Shown here: piece by piece, positions 38,428 through 49,599 of the stretch
Numbering within the stretch: the first letter of the stretch is position 1
Layout: the number at the start of each line of letters is the position of its first letter
Assembly: GCA_947258885.1 (NCBI GenBank)
Contig: CAMYKD010000021.1
Coordinates: forward strand, 1 to 64,000
From: an uncultured Kiloniellales bacterium
GTDB lineage: Bacteria; Pseudomonadota; Alphaproteobacteria; Kiloniellales; JAKSDN01
DNA: 64,000 nt
Direction: 5' to 3'
Made by a program: the position numbers and the translations under genes
The notes under the pieces: generated by a model
Databases searched by the model: none
What the model saw: the letters and a program-made list of their open reading frames with translations, nothing else
What the model was told of the DNA's origin: nothing

Positions 38428-38728
38428 ACGGCTGCTCCACGGTGCAACGAGGCGGGACGGCCTCGGAGCCGGGACCGTTTGTAGGCGAAGCGGCATCGCC
38501 GTGCAACCGGGGCGGTTTGCCGGCGAGGCCGAGATCGTGCGTCCGCGCAGGGCGGCGGCTCGAGGCTCGGTATGCGCTCTTCACGACGACCCGGCAAAGC
38601 GGCACCCCTCGCCGCGGCTCTTGGCACTGGAAGTCCGGCGGCGTAAGGTCTATCTTGCAAGGTGTCCCGCCTCGGTGGCGAGAGAGACACCGGTGGGGCC
38701 GTTCGCAATACACGGAGATCGAGATCAC

Positions 38729-39286
38729 ATGCCGAGCCGCGTTTCCGCCCGCCGCCGATTCCGGGTTCTGGTGGCCATGCTTATGGCCGGGCTGCTCGCC
38801 GCCTGCGGCGGCAACGATACCGTATATCCGGAAGGCGGCAAGCAGAAGGCGGGCGGCCAGAAATATTACAACGAGAGCGACAGCTCGCTTTTCGGCCCCA
38901 GCGGCCTGACCCTCGGCGGCGACGACAAGAAACCCGAGGGCGGTACCGGCGGCGGCGGCGGTGGCATCGGCGTCAACTCGTTCCTGTGGCGCGCCTCGCT
39001 CGACACCATCTCGTTCATGCCGCTGAGCTCGGCCGATCCCTTCGGTGGCGTGATCATTACCGACTGGTACACGCCGCCGGAAGTCCTGCGGGAGCGGTTC
39101 AAGGTCAACGTGTACATCCTGGGCCGCGACCTGCGGGCCGATGGCCTGCGCGCGACCGTCTTCCGCCAACGCCAGGACCTGTTCGGAAACTGGGTCGATG
39201 CGGAGGTCGACCAACAAACCCCGATAGACCTCGAAGACGTTATCCTGACCCGCGCCCGGCAGCTGCGAATCGCCGCGGTCCAGTAA
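38729..39286 (+). CDS. DUF3576-like lipoprotein
   Basis: Lipobox MLMAGLLAACGG; NSFLWRASLDTISFMPLSSADPFGGVIITDWYTPPEVLRERFKVNVYILGRDLRADGLRATVFRQ; upstream of leuS. Confidence 0.8.
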   Translation: MPSRVSARRRFRVLVAMLMAGLLAACGGNDTVYPEGGKQKAGGQKYYNESDSSLFGPSGLTLGGDDKKPEGGTGGGGGGIGVNSFLWRASLDTISFMPLSSADPFGGVIITDWYTPPEVLRERFKVNVYILGRDLRADGLRATVFRQRQDLFGNWVDAEVDQQTPIDLEDVILTRARQLRIAAVQ

Positions 39287-39410
39287 TCGGCTTCCTCGAC
39301 CCCAATGACCTGGCAAGAGCCTGGGCGGCGTGCGGAATCGTCCGAGGTCCGCGTGCAACTTGGCGTGACCGAACCGATCGATTGCTACGTCCTGGTATGA
39401 ACGGATCCCG

Positions 39411-41975
39411 ATGAGCCGCTACAACGTCAAGGAAACCGAGGCCAAGTGGCAAAAGGCCTGGGAGGAGGGGGCCTGCTTCGCCGTCTCCGAGGATTCTGCC
39501 CGGCCCAAATATTATGTTCTCGAGATGTTCCCGTACCCCTCGGGGCGCATCCACATGGGCCACGTGCGCAACTACACGATCGGCGACGTGATCGCCCGCT
39601 ACAAGCGCGCCACGGGCTTCAACGTCCTCCATCCGATGGGCTGGGACGCCTTCGGCCTGCCGGCCGAGAACGCCGCCATGGAGCGCAAGATCCATCCCGC
39701 CGAATGGACCTATTCCAACATCGCCGCGATGCGCGGACAGCTCAAGATGATGGGCCTGTCGATCGACTGGGCACGCGAGCTCGCCACCTGCCACGTCGGC
39801 TACTACCGGCATCAGCAGAGCATGTTCCTCGACTTCCTGCGGGCCGAACTGGCCTACCGCAAGGAATCCTGGGTCAACTGGGATCCGGTCGACCAGACGG
39901 TGCTGGCCAACGAGCAGGTGATCGACGGCCGGGGTTGGCGTTCCGGCGCCGTGATCGAGCGGCGCAAACTGAACCAGTGGTTTTTCCGGACCACGGCTTT
40001 CACGGACAGCCTTCTCGAGGCGCTCCAGACGCTCGATCGCTGGCCCGAGCGGGTGCGCCTCATGCAGCAGAACTGGATTGGACGCTCCGCCGGCGCGCGG
40101 GTCGATTTCAAGCTGAAGGACCGGAGCGGGCCGCTGGAGGTCTTCACGACCCGGCCGGACACGCTGTTCGGCGCGTCCTTCTGTGCGCTTTCGCCCCACC
40201 ACCCGCTGTCCGCGGAGCTGGCCGGGAACAATCCGGAGCTGGCCGCCTTCATCGCCGAGTGCGACCGCCTGGGCACCAGCGAAGAGGCGATAGAAAAGGC
40301 TGAAAAGAAAGGATTCGATACCGGCGTCAAGGCTCTGCATCCCTTCGTGGACGGTCTCGAACTGCCGGTCTATGTGGCGAATTTCGTGCTGATGGACTAT
40401 GGCACGGGGGCCATTTTCGGGTGCCCGGCGCACGACCAGCGCGACCTGGATTTCGCCCGGAAGTATCGCTTGCCGGTGCCTCCCGTGGTCCTGCCGCCGG
40501 ACGCCGATCCCGAGACCTACGAAGTCGGCGAGGAGGCCTATGTCGGCGAGGGCAAGCTGTTCAACTCCGATTTCATGAACGGTATGGCGGTGGCCGAAGC
40601 AATCGCGGCGGCCATCGAGCGCCTGGAAGACCAAGGCGGCGGCGAGGGCCGGGTGCAGTATCGCCTGCGCGACTGGGGCATCTCCCGGCAACGCTACTGG
40701 GGCTGCCCGATCCCGATCGTTCATTGTCCCGACTGCGGCATCACGCCCGTCCCGGACCGGGACTTGCCGGTCGAGCTGCCCGAGGACATTAACTTCGACC
40801 GGCCCGGCAATCCCCTGGCTCATCACCCGACCTGGAAACACGTGACCTGTCCCAACTGCGGCGCCAAGGCCGAGCGGGACACCGACACCATGGACACCTT
40901 CGTCGATTCCTCCTGGTATTTCGCGCGCTTCTGCTCGCCTCGCGCCGATCGTCCGGTCCTGAAGGAGGCGGTCGACTACTGGCTGCCCGTCGACCAGTAC
41001 ATTGGCGGTATCGAGCACGCCATCCTGCACCTCCTCTATTCGCGGTTCTTTGTCCGCGCGATGCGGCAAACCGGCCATCTCGGGATCGACGAGCCCTTCG
41101 AGGGGCTCTTCACCCAGGGCATGGTGTGTCACGAGACCTACAGGGACGAGGCCGGCAATTGGCTGTTCCCGGACCAGGTCGACCACGAGCCGGACGGCAG
41201 CGCGATACAGAGAAAGACGGGTGCGCCGGTGCGGATCGGCCGCTCGGAATCCATGAGCAAGTCCAAGCGGAACACGGTCGATCCGGCGGAGATCATCGGC
41301 ACCTATGGCGCCGATACGGCGCGGTGGTTCATGCTGTCGGACAGCCCGCCCGATAGGGACCTGGAATGGACCGACGCCGGCATCGAGGGCGCCTACCGGT
41401 TCGTGCAGCGCCTCTGGCGCTTGATACAGGATGGCTTGGCCGATTTGCCGCCGGTCGGCAGCCCGCCGCCCGAAACCTCGGGCGAGGCCGCGACGACGCT
41501 GCGCCGGACGACCCACAAGACGGTCGCGGCCTTCACCGATGACCTCGAGGCGTTTCGCTTCAACCGGGCCGTGGCACGCCTCTACGAGCTGGCCAACGAC
41601 GTGAGCGCCTTCCAGGCGCGCACCGCTGACGGCCAGTGGGCACTACGCGAGGCCTTCGAGGCCTTCGCCCGCCTCATCGGACCGATGATGCCGCACCTGG
41701 CGGAGGAGCTCTGGCAGCGGCTGGGCCACGACAATCTCCTGGTCGACGAACCTTGGCCGGTCGCGGACCCGGCCTTTACGCGGGACGACAGCGTGACCGT
41801 CGCGGTCCAGGTCAACGGCAAGCTGCGCGCCACCATCACCGTGCCGCGCGATTCCGAGGACGACTTCGTCCGGGATGCGGCCCTTGCGGAGCCGGGTGTC
41901 CGGCGGGCCATGGGGGACAAATCGGCGCGCAAGGTGATCGTTGTCAGGAACCGGATCGTCAATGTGGTGGTTTAA
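39411..41975 (+). CDS. leuS: Leucyl-tRNA synthetase
   Basis: [32 protein letters not shown] (HMGH), [12 protein letters not shown] (KMSKS-type), CP1 editing domain. Confidence 0.98.
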   Translation: MSRYNVKETEAKWQKAWEEGACFAVSEDSARPKYYVLEMFPYPSGRIHMGHVRNYTIGDVIARYKRATGFNVLHPMGWDAFGLPAENAAMERKIHPAEWTYSNIAAMRGQLKMMGLSIDWARELATCHVGYYRHQQSMFLDFLRAELAYRKESWVNWDPVDQTVLANEQVIDGRGWRSGAVIERRKLNQWFFRTTAFTDSLLEALQTLDRWPERVRLMQQNWIGRSAGARVDFKLKDRSGPLEVFTTRPDTLFGASFCALSPHHPLSAELAGNNPELAAFIAECDRLGTSEEAIEKAEKKGFDTGVKALHPFVDGLELPVYVANFVLMDYGTGAIFGCPAHDQRDLDFARKYRLPVPPVVLPPDADPETYEVGEEAYVGEGKLFNSDFMNGMAVAEAIAAAIERLEDQGGGEGRVQYRLRDWGISRQRYWGCPIPIVHCPDCGITPVPDRDLPVELPEDINFDRPGNPLAHHPTWKHVTCPNCGAKAERDTDTMDTFVDSSWYFARFCSPRADRPVLKEAVDYWLPVDQYIGGIEHAILHLLYSRFFVRAMRQTGHLGIDEPFEGLFTQGMVCHETYRDEAGNWLFPDQVDHEPDGSAIQRKTGAPVRIGRSESMSKSKRNTVDPAEIIGTYGADTARWFMLSDSPPDRDLEWTDAGIEGAYRFVQRLWRLIQDGLADLPPVGSPPPETSGEAATTLRRTTHKTVAAFTDDLEAFRFNRAVARLYELANDVSAFQARTADGQWALREAFEAFARLIGPMMPHLAEELWQRLGHDNLLVDEPWPVADPAFTRDDSVTVAVQVNGKLRATITVPRDSEDDFVRDAALAEPGVRRAMGDKSARKVIVVRNRIVNVVV

Positions 41976-42516
41976 GAAGACCCGGCGTCCGACGAGTCGC
42001 TTCCTTCAGGCGACTACGGCCGCCTCGTTGCTTCTGGTGCTGGCCGGCTGCGGCTTCCAGCCGCTCCACGCCCCGACGGACCCCGCCCAGGTGACGCCGG
42101 CCGATCGCTTGGCCGCGGTCCGCATCACGCCGCTCGAAGGCCGGGTCGGCCAGCAACTGCACAATCTGCTGCGCGACCGTTTGAACACCTCCGGACAGCC
42201 GCGGGACCCCTCCTACCTGCTTGACATCGCGCTGCGCGTGACCACCAGGGAGTTGGGCATTCGCAAGGACGAGACGGCGACCCGCGCAAACCTGACGATG
42301 TCGGCAACTTTCAGGTTGCGGGACCTGGACTCCAAGGCCGTCCTGCTGGCGGGCAAGTCGGTTTCCGTTAACAGCTACAACATTTTCGACGCCTTCTATG
42401 CCACCAAGGTCGCCGAGGACGACGCGGCGCGGCGCGGACTGCGCGATCTGGCGGACGACATCGGCCTTCGTCTGGCCGTCTATTTCGCGGGTCCGCAAGC
42501 GGCCAAGACGCCATGA
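41962..42516 (+). CDS. lptE: LPS assembly lipoprotein LptE
   Basis: [16 protein letters not shown] lipobox and GFxPL motif; position between leuS and holA. Confidence 0.9.
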   Translation: MWWFKKTRRPTSRFLQATTAASLLLVLAGCGFQPLHAPTDPAQVTPADRLAAVRITPLEGRVGQQLHNLLRDRLNTSGQPRDPSYLLDIALRVTTRELGIRKDETATRANLTMSATFRLRDLDSKAVLLAGKSVSVNSYNIFDAFYATKVAEDDAARRGLRDLADDIGLRLAVYFAGPQAAKTP

Positions 42517-42589
42517 TCGCCGCCCACAGTGCCGATCCGGGCCCGCCGAAGGCATTGCAGCCATCGCGCGTGCCGGGCGGACCGCGGCG

Positions 42590-43630
42590 ATGAAGGTTTC
42601 AGCCGGCCAGGCCGAGCGTTTCGCTCGGAGCCCGGACCCAAAGATCCGAGGAATTCTGGTTTACGGTCCGGACGCCGGTCTCGCACGCGAACGGGTCGAG
42701 GCCTTGGCGCGCTCGGTCGTGGAGGATCCGATGGATCCCTTCCGGGTCGCCGACCTGACCGCCCGGCAGCTGGAGGCGGACCCGGCCCGGCTCGCCGACG
42801 AAGCGGCGGCTTTGGCCTTGACCGGCGGGCGGCGGGTGGTACGGGTCGGCGAGGCGGGCGACGCCATCTCCGGCCTCTTGAAGAGCTTCCTGGCCGACCC
42901 GGCCGGGGACGCCCTGGTCCTGCTTCAAGCCGGCGACCTGCCGACCCGGTCCAGCCTGCGCAAGGTGTTCGAATCCGCGGAGCTGGGCGCGGCCCTGGCG
43001 TGCTATCGCGACGACCAGCGCAGCCTTTCGGCGGTCGTCACCGAGATGCTGGCGGATCACGGCCTGACGACGACTCCCGAGGCCATGGCCTACCTGAGCG
43101 CAAATCTGGGCGGCGACCGGCAGCTCACCCGGCGCGAGCTGGAGAAGCTGATCCTCTATAAAGGCGGGTCGGGCGGAGCGATCGACCTGGAGGAGGCCGT
43201 GGCCTGCGTCGGGGACAGTGCGGCCCTGACGCTGGACGATCTCGCTCTCGCCGTGGCCGGCGGGGACCTGACGGGCCTCGAGCGGACGCTGCTGCGCAGC
43301 CTCGAGGCGGGCAGCAGCCCGGTCGCCATACTCCGCAGCGTGGCGCGCCATTTTCAGCGGCTCCATATCGCGGCGGGAAGCATCGCCACGGGGGTCTCTC
43401 CGGGCGATGCGGTACGGCGGCTGCGTCCGCCCGTATTCTGGAAGATGGTGGACCGGTTCACGGCCCAGTGTACCGCGTGGTCGCCCCGGCCCTTGGCCCG
43501 CGCCCTCGATCGCCTGCTACAGGCGGAGGCGGCCTGCAAGGAAACCGGTGCCCCGGCGGAGGTCATCACCGCCCGCGCGTTGCTGGAAATCGCGGCGAAT
43601 GCGCCCGTGCGCGGCACGCGGCGGACGTGA
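42590..43630 (+). CDS. holA: DNA polymerase III delta subunit
   Basis: MKVSAGQAERFARSPDPKIRGILVYGPDAGLARERVEALARSV...; downstream of lptE. Confidence 0.93.
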   Translation: MKVSAGQAERFARSPDPKIRGILVYGPDAGLARERVEALARSVVEDPMDPFRVADLTARQLEADPARLADEAAALALTGGRRVVRVGEAGDAISGLLKSFLADPAGDALVLLQAGDLPTRSSLRKVFESAELGAALACYRDDQRSLSAVVTEMLADHGLTTTPEAMAYLSANLGGDRQLTRRELEKLILYKGGSGGAIDLEEAVACVGDSAALTLDDLALAVAGGDLTGLERTLLRSLEAGSSPVAILRSVARHFQRLHIAAGSIATGVSPGDAVRRLRPPVFWKMVDRFTAQCTAWSPRPLARALDRLLQAEAACKETGAPAEVITARALLEIAANAPVRGTRRT

Positions 43631-43632
43631 TC

Positions 43633-44550
43633 TCAGGACGACCGCGTCGGGTGGTCGAGGCGGCGCAATAGGTCGTCGAGCTGCTCCAGAGTCTCGTAGT
43701 GGACCGATAGACAACCGCCGCGCCCGTGAAAATCGATCGTGACTTTCAATCCTAGCCGGGCCGACAGGTCGTTTTCCAGGTCAACGGTGTCGGGGTCCTT
43801 GCCGCCGCGTGGCGCTCCGGCGGGCGGCGCTTCCGACCGGCCCGCGGGTTCGGCCTGGGTCTCTTCCTGCTTCTGGGCCCGGGCGAGACCTTCGGTCTGC
43901 CGCACGTTGAGGCCCTGCGCCACCACCTTGCGGGCCACCGCCTCCGGGTCCCGGGCGCCTAGGACCGCGCGCGCGTGGCCGGCGCTTATTCGCTGGTCGG
44001 CCAGCATGTCCTTGACCGGGTCCGGCAGCGTGAGAAGCCGGAGCGTGTTGGCAACGTGGCTGCGGCTTTTTCCGACCGCGCGGGCGACGTCATCCTGGCT
44101 GTTGCCGAATTCCCCGATCAGGCGCTGATAGGCCTGCGCTTCCTCCAGCGGCCCCAGGTCCTGGCGCTGGACATTCTCGACCAGCGCCAGCTCGAGAGAC
44201 TGGGCATCGCTCAGGTCGCGGATGACGACGGGCACTTCATGCAGCTGGGCGAGCTGCGCCGCGCGCCAGCGGCGCTCGCCGGCGACGATCTCGAACTCGC
44301 TGGCCAGCTCCGGATGGCGCCGGACCAGGATCGGCTGTAGGACGCCCTGCGCCTTCACGGAGTCGGCGAGCTCCCGGGCCGCCGCTTCGTCGAAGCTCCG
44401 GCGGGGCTGCCTCGGATTGGGATGAAGGTGCCCGATTGGGACGTCCTTGGTGGCACGCAGCTTGTCGAGCGTTGCATAGTCTTCGCTCTCCTCGCCGAAA
44501 AGCGCCGCCAAGCCGCGCCCGAGGTTGGTCCGTTGGTGGCTATCCGACAT
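43633..44550 (-). CDS. parB: Chromosome partitioning protein ParB
   Basis: LGRGLAALFGE; PIGHLHPNPRQPRRSFDEAAARELADSVKAQGVLQPILVRR; GERRWRAAQLA; HTH VARAVGKSRSHVANTLRLLTLP. Confidence 0.97.
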   Translation of the reverse strand: MSDSHQRTNLGRGLAALFGEESEDYATLDKLRATKDVPIGHLHPNPRQPRRSFDEAAARELADSVKAQGVLQPILVRRHPELASEFEIVAGERRWRAAQLAQLHEVPVVIRDLSDAQSLELALVENVQRQDLGPLEEAQAYQRLIGEFGNSQDDVARAVGKSRSHVANTLRLLTLPDPVKDMLADQRISAGHARAVLGARDPEAVARKVVAQGLNVRQTEGLARAQKQEETQAEPAGRSEAPPAGAPRGGKDPDTVDLENDLSARLGLKVTIDFHGRGGCLSVHYETLEQLDDLLRRLDHPTRSS

Positions 44551-44574
44551 GGCAATCCCTCCGGTCTCCGCCGA

Positions 44575-45414
44575 TTACGAAACCAGGACAGGCCGCATGG
44601 GTGTCTTGCGTTCGCGCCGCAACATCTCACCGGCTAGGTGGATATAGGCCTGGGCACCGGCACAACGCACGTCGTACAGCAGGACCGGCTTGCCATGCGA
44701 CGGAGCCTCGGAGACACGGACGTTGCGGGGGATCACGGTCTCGAACACCTTGTTGCCGAGATGGGCCCGAACGTCCTTGGCCACCATTTCCGAGAGATTG
44801 TTCCGGCGGTCGACCATTGTGAGAACGATTCCCTGGATTTCGAGGGCGGGATTGAAGGCCCGCTTCACCCGCTCCACGGTTCGAAGCAGGTGGGACAACC
44901 CCTCGAGGGCGTAGAACTCGGTTTGGAGCGGTACCAGCACCGCGTCCGCGGCGACCAGGGCATTGAGCGTCAGCAGACCGAGCGCGGGTGGGCAATCGAT
45001 CAGGATGTAGTCGTACTCGTCCACGACGCCCTGCAGCGCATCGCTCAAGCGATACTCCCGCCGCGCGCCCGAAACGAGCTCAACCTCCGCGCCGACCAGC
45101 TCGACCGACGACGGTACAAGCGCCATGCCGCGGACCAGGGTCTCCATGATCATTTCGGCCAGGGGAGCGCCCTCGATGATCACGTGATAGATGCCCTTGC
45201 CCCTCTGCCGGCCGATCAACCCGAGGCCGGTGGTCGCATTTCCCTGGGGGTCCAGATCGACGATCAGCACACGCTTGCCGCAAGCGGCAAGCGCCGTCGC
45301 GAGATTGACCGCTGTCGTCGTCTTGCCGACCCCGCCTTTCTGATTGGCGATCGCCAGGATCCTCGCCTCTCGGTCGGTCAAGGCGGCGCTGTCCTCAGAA
45401 TATTGTGATTTCAC
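44575..45414 (-). CDS. parA: Chromosome partitioning ATPase ParA
   Basis: RILAIANQKGGVGKTTTAVNLATALAACGKRVLIVDLDPQGNATTGLG deviant Walker A. GTG start inferred (ORF opens at 45429). Confidence 0.97.
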   Translation of the reverse strand: MKSQYSEDSAALTDREARILAIANQKGGVGKTTTAVNLATALAACGKRVLIVDLDPQGNATTGLGLIGRQRGKGIYHVIIEGAPLAEMIMETLVRGMALVPSSVELVGAEVELVSGARREYRLSDALQGVVDEYDYILIDCPPALGLLTLNALVAADAVLVPLQTEFYALEGLSHLLRTVERVKRAFNPALEIQGIVLTMVDRRNNLSEMVAKDVRAHLGNKVFETVIPRNVRVSEAPSHGKPVLLYDVRCAGAQAYIHLAGEMLRRERKTPMRPVLVS

Positions 45415-46054
45415 GGTCCAGTAGCCCAATTCTCAAGATCGTGCCGCTGGGGTCTGAACGGCTTGGAGAAGTGTCCACCCGCATTGTCCATTGTTTCCTG
45501 GCCTCGGTCAATTCTTCATCGGCCCGTTTGCCCTTGAGGAATAGGCAACAGGGGCGCGTTCCGGGTGCCGGTCCCGGGATCTTCTGGGCGTATCCGAGCA
45601 GCTTGCGCAGAGGCGCGCAGGCCCGCGCCGTCACCACATCCGCCGCGATGGGGGGCATGTCCTCGATGCGTTGGTCATGGACCCGCGCGTCGCTCCCTGT
45701 TTCCCGCGTCACCTCGCGCAGAAACACCGCCTTGCGCCGATCCGACTCGACCAGATGCACCTCCCCGGCGCCCAGGAGGGCGAGCACCAGACCGGGGAAT
45801 CCGGCGCCGCTGCCCAAATCCACGATGACCCGCCGCCGGGCCGCGGGAACCGCCGGCAGCAACGGCAGGAGCTGGGCCGAATCCAGCATGTGGCGCCGCC
45901 AGAGGTCGCTCAGAGAGGCCCGGCTGACCAGATTTATCGCCCGGGTCCACCTGTCCAGCAGGGCCGCGTAGGTTTCCAACCGCAACATTGTTTCACGTGA
46001 AACAGCGGTCTCGCGCTGAAAGTCATCTGGGCCGAAGGGTGGCGCCAAGGTCAA
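45395..46054 (-). CDS. rsmG: 16S rRNA (guanine527-N7)-methyltransferase RsmG
   Basis: NLVSRASLSDLWRRHMLDSAQLLPLLP...VIVDLGSGAGFPGLVLALLG; between parA and mnmG. Confidence 0.95.
   Translation of the reverse strand: MTLAPPFGPDDFQRETAVSRETMLRLETYAALLDRWTRAINLVSRASLSDLWRRHMLDSAQLLPLLPAVPAARRRVIVDLGSGAGFPGLVLALLGAGEVHLVESDRRKAVFLREVTRETGSDARVHDQRIEDMPPIAADVVTARACAPLRKLLGYAQKIPGPAPGTRPCCLFLKGKRADEELTEARKQWTMRVDTSPSRSDPSGTILRIGLLDREITIF
45990..46005. promoter_or_regulatory. parS centromere site, inside rsmG
   Basis: Perfect 16-bp palindrome TGTTTCACGTGAAACA, the canonical ParB-binding parS. Confidence 0.95.
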
Positions 46055-46099
46055 GCTGGTCTCCCGAGGTTCGACGCGGCCCGCCCGCCCGCCGGCTGG

Positions 46100-48013
46100 T
46101 TAGGCGGCGTCCTTGCCGGGACCGGATAGGCCATGAAGGTCCGCCGGAGCCCGTCGCCGAGGCCCTTGCCGCTTGACGTGCCCCAGGAGAGCGACCAGCG
46201 ATGCCGGCGTGACGCCGGACAGCCGGGCCGCGGCGCCGAGGGTTTCCGGCCGCACCCGCTTCAAGATGTCCCGCACCTCCTGCGAAAGGCCGGCAATGGC
46301 GTCGTAGTCCAGGGGCTCCGGAAGCACCAGCGCCTCGTCGCGGCGAAAGGCGCGGATATCGGCTTCCTGGCGCTCCAGGTAGCCGGCGTAGCGGGCGTCG
46401 GTTTCGAGCTGGGCCACGACGTCGGATCTGAGCCGGCCGATTCCCGGCCAGAGTCGCCGCAGCACGGTCATATCGACACCGGGATAGCGCAGGAGGTCGA
46501 AGGCGCTGCGGCGCACGCCATCGCGCTTGACCGTGACATCCTGCCGGGCGAGGGCGTCGGGGGTGGCGGTCAATCCGTCGAGCAGCGCGCGCCCGGTCGC
46601 CAGTGCCAGGGCCTTGTCCCGGAATGCCTCGGCCCGCGCCCGCGAAACGCACCCCAGGCGCCCGCCCTTGGCGGTCAGCCGCTGATCCGCGTTATCGGCG
46701 CGGAGCCGCAGGCGGTATTCCGCCCGGCTTGTGAACATTCGGTAGGGTTCGCTGACGCCGCGGGTGACGAGATCGTCGATCATTACGCCGATGTAGGCCT
46801 CGGAGCGATCCACCCGGAAATCCGCCGGGCCGCCGCCGGCCAAAAGGGCCGCGTTCAGCCCCGCCATCAAGCCTTGGGCCGCGGCTTCCTCGTAGCCCGT
46901 CGTGCCGTTGATCTGCCCGGCCAGAAACAGCCCCGGGATACGCCGGGTCTGGAGTCCCGGATCGAGCTCCCGGGGATCCACGTAGTCGTACTCGATCGCG
47001 TAGCCAGGCTGCAAAACCACCGCCCGCTCGAGGCCTGGAATGGTCTTCAAGAGCGCGCCCTGGACCTCGGCCGGCAGGGACGTCGAGATCCCGTTCGGAT
47101 AGACGGTGTCGTCGTCCAGACCCTCGGGCTCGAGGAAGATCTGGTGGCGCTCCCGCTCCGCGAACCGCACGATCTTGTCCTCGATCGAGGGACAATAGCG
47201 CGGTCCGGTGCCGTCGATCTGGCCAGAATAGATAGGCGCCCGGTGCAGATTCGCCCGAATCAGCGCGTGCCCCTCCGGGCCCGTGAAGGTGATGTGGCAA
47301 TCAACCTGGGGCCTAGTGATACGCTTCGTCAGATAGGAGAAGGGTTCGGGCGTTTCGTCCCCGGGCTGGCGATCCAGGCCCGCGTAGTCGACCGTCCGGC
47401 CGTCCAGCCGCGGCGGCGTCCCGGTCTTCAGTCGTCCGAGTGAAAAGCCCAAGCGATCTAGGGTCCCGGCGAGCGCCACCGCCGGCCGTTCGCCGACGCG
47501 GCCCGCGGCGAAGGTCTCTTCGCCCATGTGAATGACGCCGCGCAAGAATGTCCCGGTGGTCAGCACCACGGCGCCGGCCCGGAGCCGCTCCCCGGACCCG
47601 GTCATGACGCCAAGACAGCGGCCCTGATCGTCCAGCAGGATGTCGTCCACCGATGCCGCGCGGATTTCCAGGCCCGGCTGCGCGGCGAGCAAGTCCTGGA
47701 CCGCTTGGCGGTAGAGCTTGCGGTCGGCCTGGGCCCGCGGGCCGCGCACCGCCGGCCCCTTGCTGCGATTGAGTACCCTGAACTGGATGCCTGCCAGATC
47801 GATGGCGCGGCCCATGATGCCGTCCAAGGCATCGACCTCGCGCACGAGGTGGCCCTTGCCCAAACCACCGATCGCCGGATTGCACGACATCACGCCGACG
47901 GTGTCGGGCTGATGGGTGACCAGCACGGTCCTCGCGCCAAGGCGCGCGGCCGCGGCCGCGGCCTCACACCCGGCGTGGCCGCCGCCCACCACGATGACGT
48001 CATACTGAGACAT
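46100..48013 (-). CDS. mnmG: tRNA uridine-5-carboxymethylaminomethyl modification enzyme MnmG (GidA)
   Basis: [65 protein letters not shown]. Confidence 0.98.
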   Translation of the reverse strand: MSQYDVIVVGGGHAGCEAAAAAARLGARTVLVTHQPDTVGVMSCNPAIGGLGKGHLVREVDALDGIMGRAIDLAGIQFRVLNRSKGPAVRGPRAQADRKLYRQAVQDLLAAQPGLEIRAASVDDILLDDQGRCLGVMTGSGERLRAGAVVLTTGTFLRGVIHMGEETFAAGRVGERPAVALAGTLDRLGFSLGRLKTGTPPRLDGRTVDYAGLDRQPGDETPEPFSYLTKRITRPQVDCHITFTGPEGHALIRANLHRAPIYSGQIDGTGPRYCPSIEDKIVRFAERERHQIFLEPEGLDDDTVYPNGISTSLPAEVQGALLKTIPGLERAVVLQPGYAIEYDYVDPRELDPGLQTRRIPGLFLAGQINGTTGYEEAAAQGLMAGLNAALLAGGGPADFRVDRSEAYIGVMIDDLVTRGVSEPYRMFTSRAEYRLRLRADNADQRLTAKGGRLGCVSRARAEAFRDKALALATGRALLDGLTATPDALARQDVTVKRDGVRRSAFDLLRYPGVDMTVLRRLWPGIGRLRSDVVAQLETDARYAGYLERQEADIRAFRRDEALVLPEPLDYDAIAGLSQEVRDILKRVRPETLGAAARLSGVTPASLVALLGHVKRQGPRRRAPADLHGLSGPGKDAA

Positions 48014-48106
48014 GGCCGAAGAGATAGGGGGCACCGCTATCGAAGTCAAAAAAATCCGCCCCGGCCTCCCCAAGTTCAACCAACTGCAAATCCGGCCTTA
48101 ACGCAC

Positions 48107-48122
48107 TGTTTCACGTGAAACA
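48107..48122. promoter_or_regulatory. parS centromere site, intergenic mnmG-mnmE
   Basis: Perfect TGTTTCACGTGAAACA palindrome. Confidence 0.95.
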
Positions 48123-48204
48123 TGGGACGAAAGGTGTCCGGGACAACTTCGTCGGGATTGCGCTCCCGGGGAATTCCATTAGACAGCCGCCGGCCCCGAT
48201 CATC

Positions 48205-49572
48205 CTATTTACCGATGCAGAAATCCCGGAAGACCACGTCCAGCACGTCCTCGACGTCGATCCGCCCGGTGATCCGACCGAGCGCCCGGGACGCCAGCCG
48301 CAGGTCCTCCGCCGCCAACTCCGGCAACTCCGCCGCCGCAACCCGCTCCAGCGCGGCGCGGCAATCCTCCAGGGCCCTGCGATGCCGTGCGCGGGTCACC
48401 GCTGGGGCGGCACCCGCGATCCCCAGGCGCTCGACGACCCGCCGCTCGACGTCCTCGAGCAACCGATCCAGTCCCTCCCCGGTCCTTGCCGAAATCGCGA
48501 AGCACGGCCGGTCCCGAAGTGCCGCCGGTCCCAGTTTATCCGGGGGTGCGGGCCTGACGTCGATCTTGTTCAGCACCGCCAGGGTGTCCTGGTCCACCAC
48601 CGCCAGCGCCTCGGGGTCCAGCTCCGGCCAAGAGGTCACGTCGAAGACCGCCAGTTTAAGGTCCGACTCGGCCGCCCGGCTCCGAGCCCGGCGCATTCCC
48701 TCCTGTTCGACCGCATCGCCACTCCCTGCGTCGAGCGTCCGCAGTCCCGCCGTGTCCGCCAGGGTCACCGGATAGCCGCCCAGATCGAGATGAACCTCGA
48801 CCACGTCCCGGGTCGTGCCGGCCAGCTCCGACACGATGGCCACGTCGCGTCGGGCCAGCGCGTTCAAGAGGCTGGACTTGCCGCTGTTCGGCGGGCCGAC
48901 GATCGCGATCTGCAGACCATCGCGCAGCCGCTCGCCGCGCCCCTGGTCGGCGAGATGCCGGCCGATCTCGCCGCCTAGCTCGACCGCGACGGCCCGCGCT
49001 CCGTCCATAAGGGTCTCCGGCAAGTCTTCCTCCGGGAAATCGATCGCGGCCTCGAGATGGGCCAGACCGGACAGCAACCGGATGCGCCAGTCCTCGGTGA
49101 GCCGGGACAGGCCACCGGTCATCTGGCGCAGCGCCTGGCGCCGCTGGGCATCGGTCTCCGCGTCGATCAGATCGGCCAAGCCTTCGACCTCGCTCAGATC
49201 GAGTTTGCCGTTGTCGAAGGCCCGTCGGGTAAACTCACCCGGTTCGGCGGGACGCAGCCCGGGCCGGCGGGACAGCGCCCCGATCACCGCCGCCGCCACC
49301 GCCCGGCCGCCGTGCAAGTGCAGCTCGACCATGTCCTCGCCCGTGAAACTCGCCGGACCGGCGAACCACAACACCAAGGCGCGGTCGAGCGCCGCTCGGC
49401 CGTCCGGATCGGAAAGTTGGCGCAGATGCGCCACGCGTGGAGCGGGTCGAGGCGCCCCGGCCAGGGCCTCGAGCGCCATACCGGCCGCCGGCCCGGACAG
49501 CCGGACGACCCCGATCCCAGCGCGGCCGGGCGGGGTCGAAAGGGCGAAGATGGTGTCGCCGGCGCTATCCAT
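48205..49572 (-). CDS. mnmE: tRNA modification GTPase MnmE (TrmE)
   Basis: DTIFALSTPPGRAGIGVVRLSG; IVGPPNSGKSSLLNALARRDVAIVSELAGTTRDVVEVHLDLGGYPVTLADTAGLR; C-terminal FCIGK. Confidence 0.98.
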   Translation of the reverse strand: MDSAGDTIFALSTPPGRAGIGVVRLSGPAAGMALEALAGAPRPAPRVAHLRQLSDPDGRAALDRALVLWFAGPASFTGEDMVELHLHGGRAVAAAVIGALSRRPGLRPAEPGEFTRRAFDNGKLDLSEVEGLADLIDAETDAQRRQALRQMTGGLSRLTEDWRIRLLSGLAHLEAAIDFPEEDLPETLMDGARAVAVELGGEIGRHLADQGRGERLRDGLQIAIVGPPNSGKSSLLNALARRDVAIVSELAGTTRDVVEVHLDLGGYPVTLADTAGLRTLDAGSGDAVEQEGMRRARSRAAESDLKLAVFDVTSWPELDPEALAVVDQDTLAVLNKIDVRPAPPDKLGPAALRDRPCFAISARTGEGLDRLLEDVERRVVERLGIAGAAPAVTRARHRRALEDCRAALERVAAAELPELAAEDLRLASRALGRITGRIDVEDVLDVVFRDFCIGK

Positions 49573-49599
49573 GACGCCCGTCTTGCGCGGCTCCGGAAG

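Noticed and set aside
39240-41516. 758-aa minus-strand ORF opposite leuS
   Set aside because: Antisense shadow ORF in GC-rich sequence.
45176-45191. TCACGTGA core in parA as a third parS
   Set aside because: Only the 8-bp core matches; flanks do not fit TGTT...AACA. The same core also occurs by chance in the DUF255 gene (around 50570).
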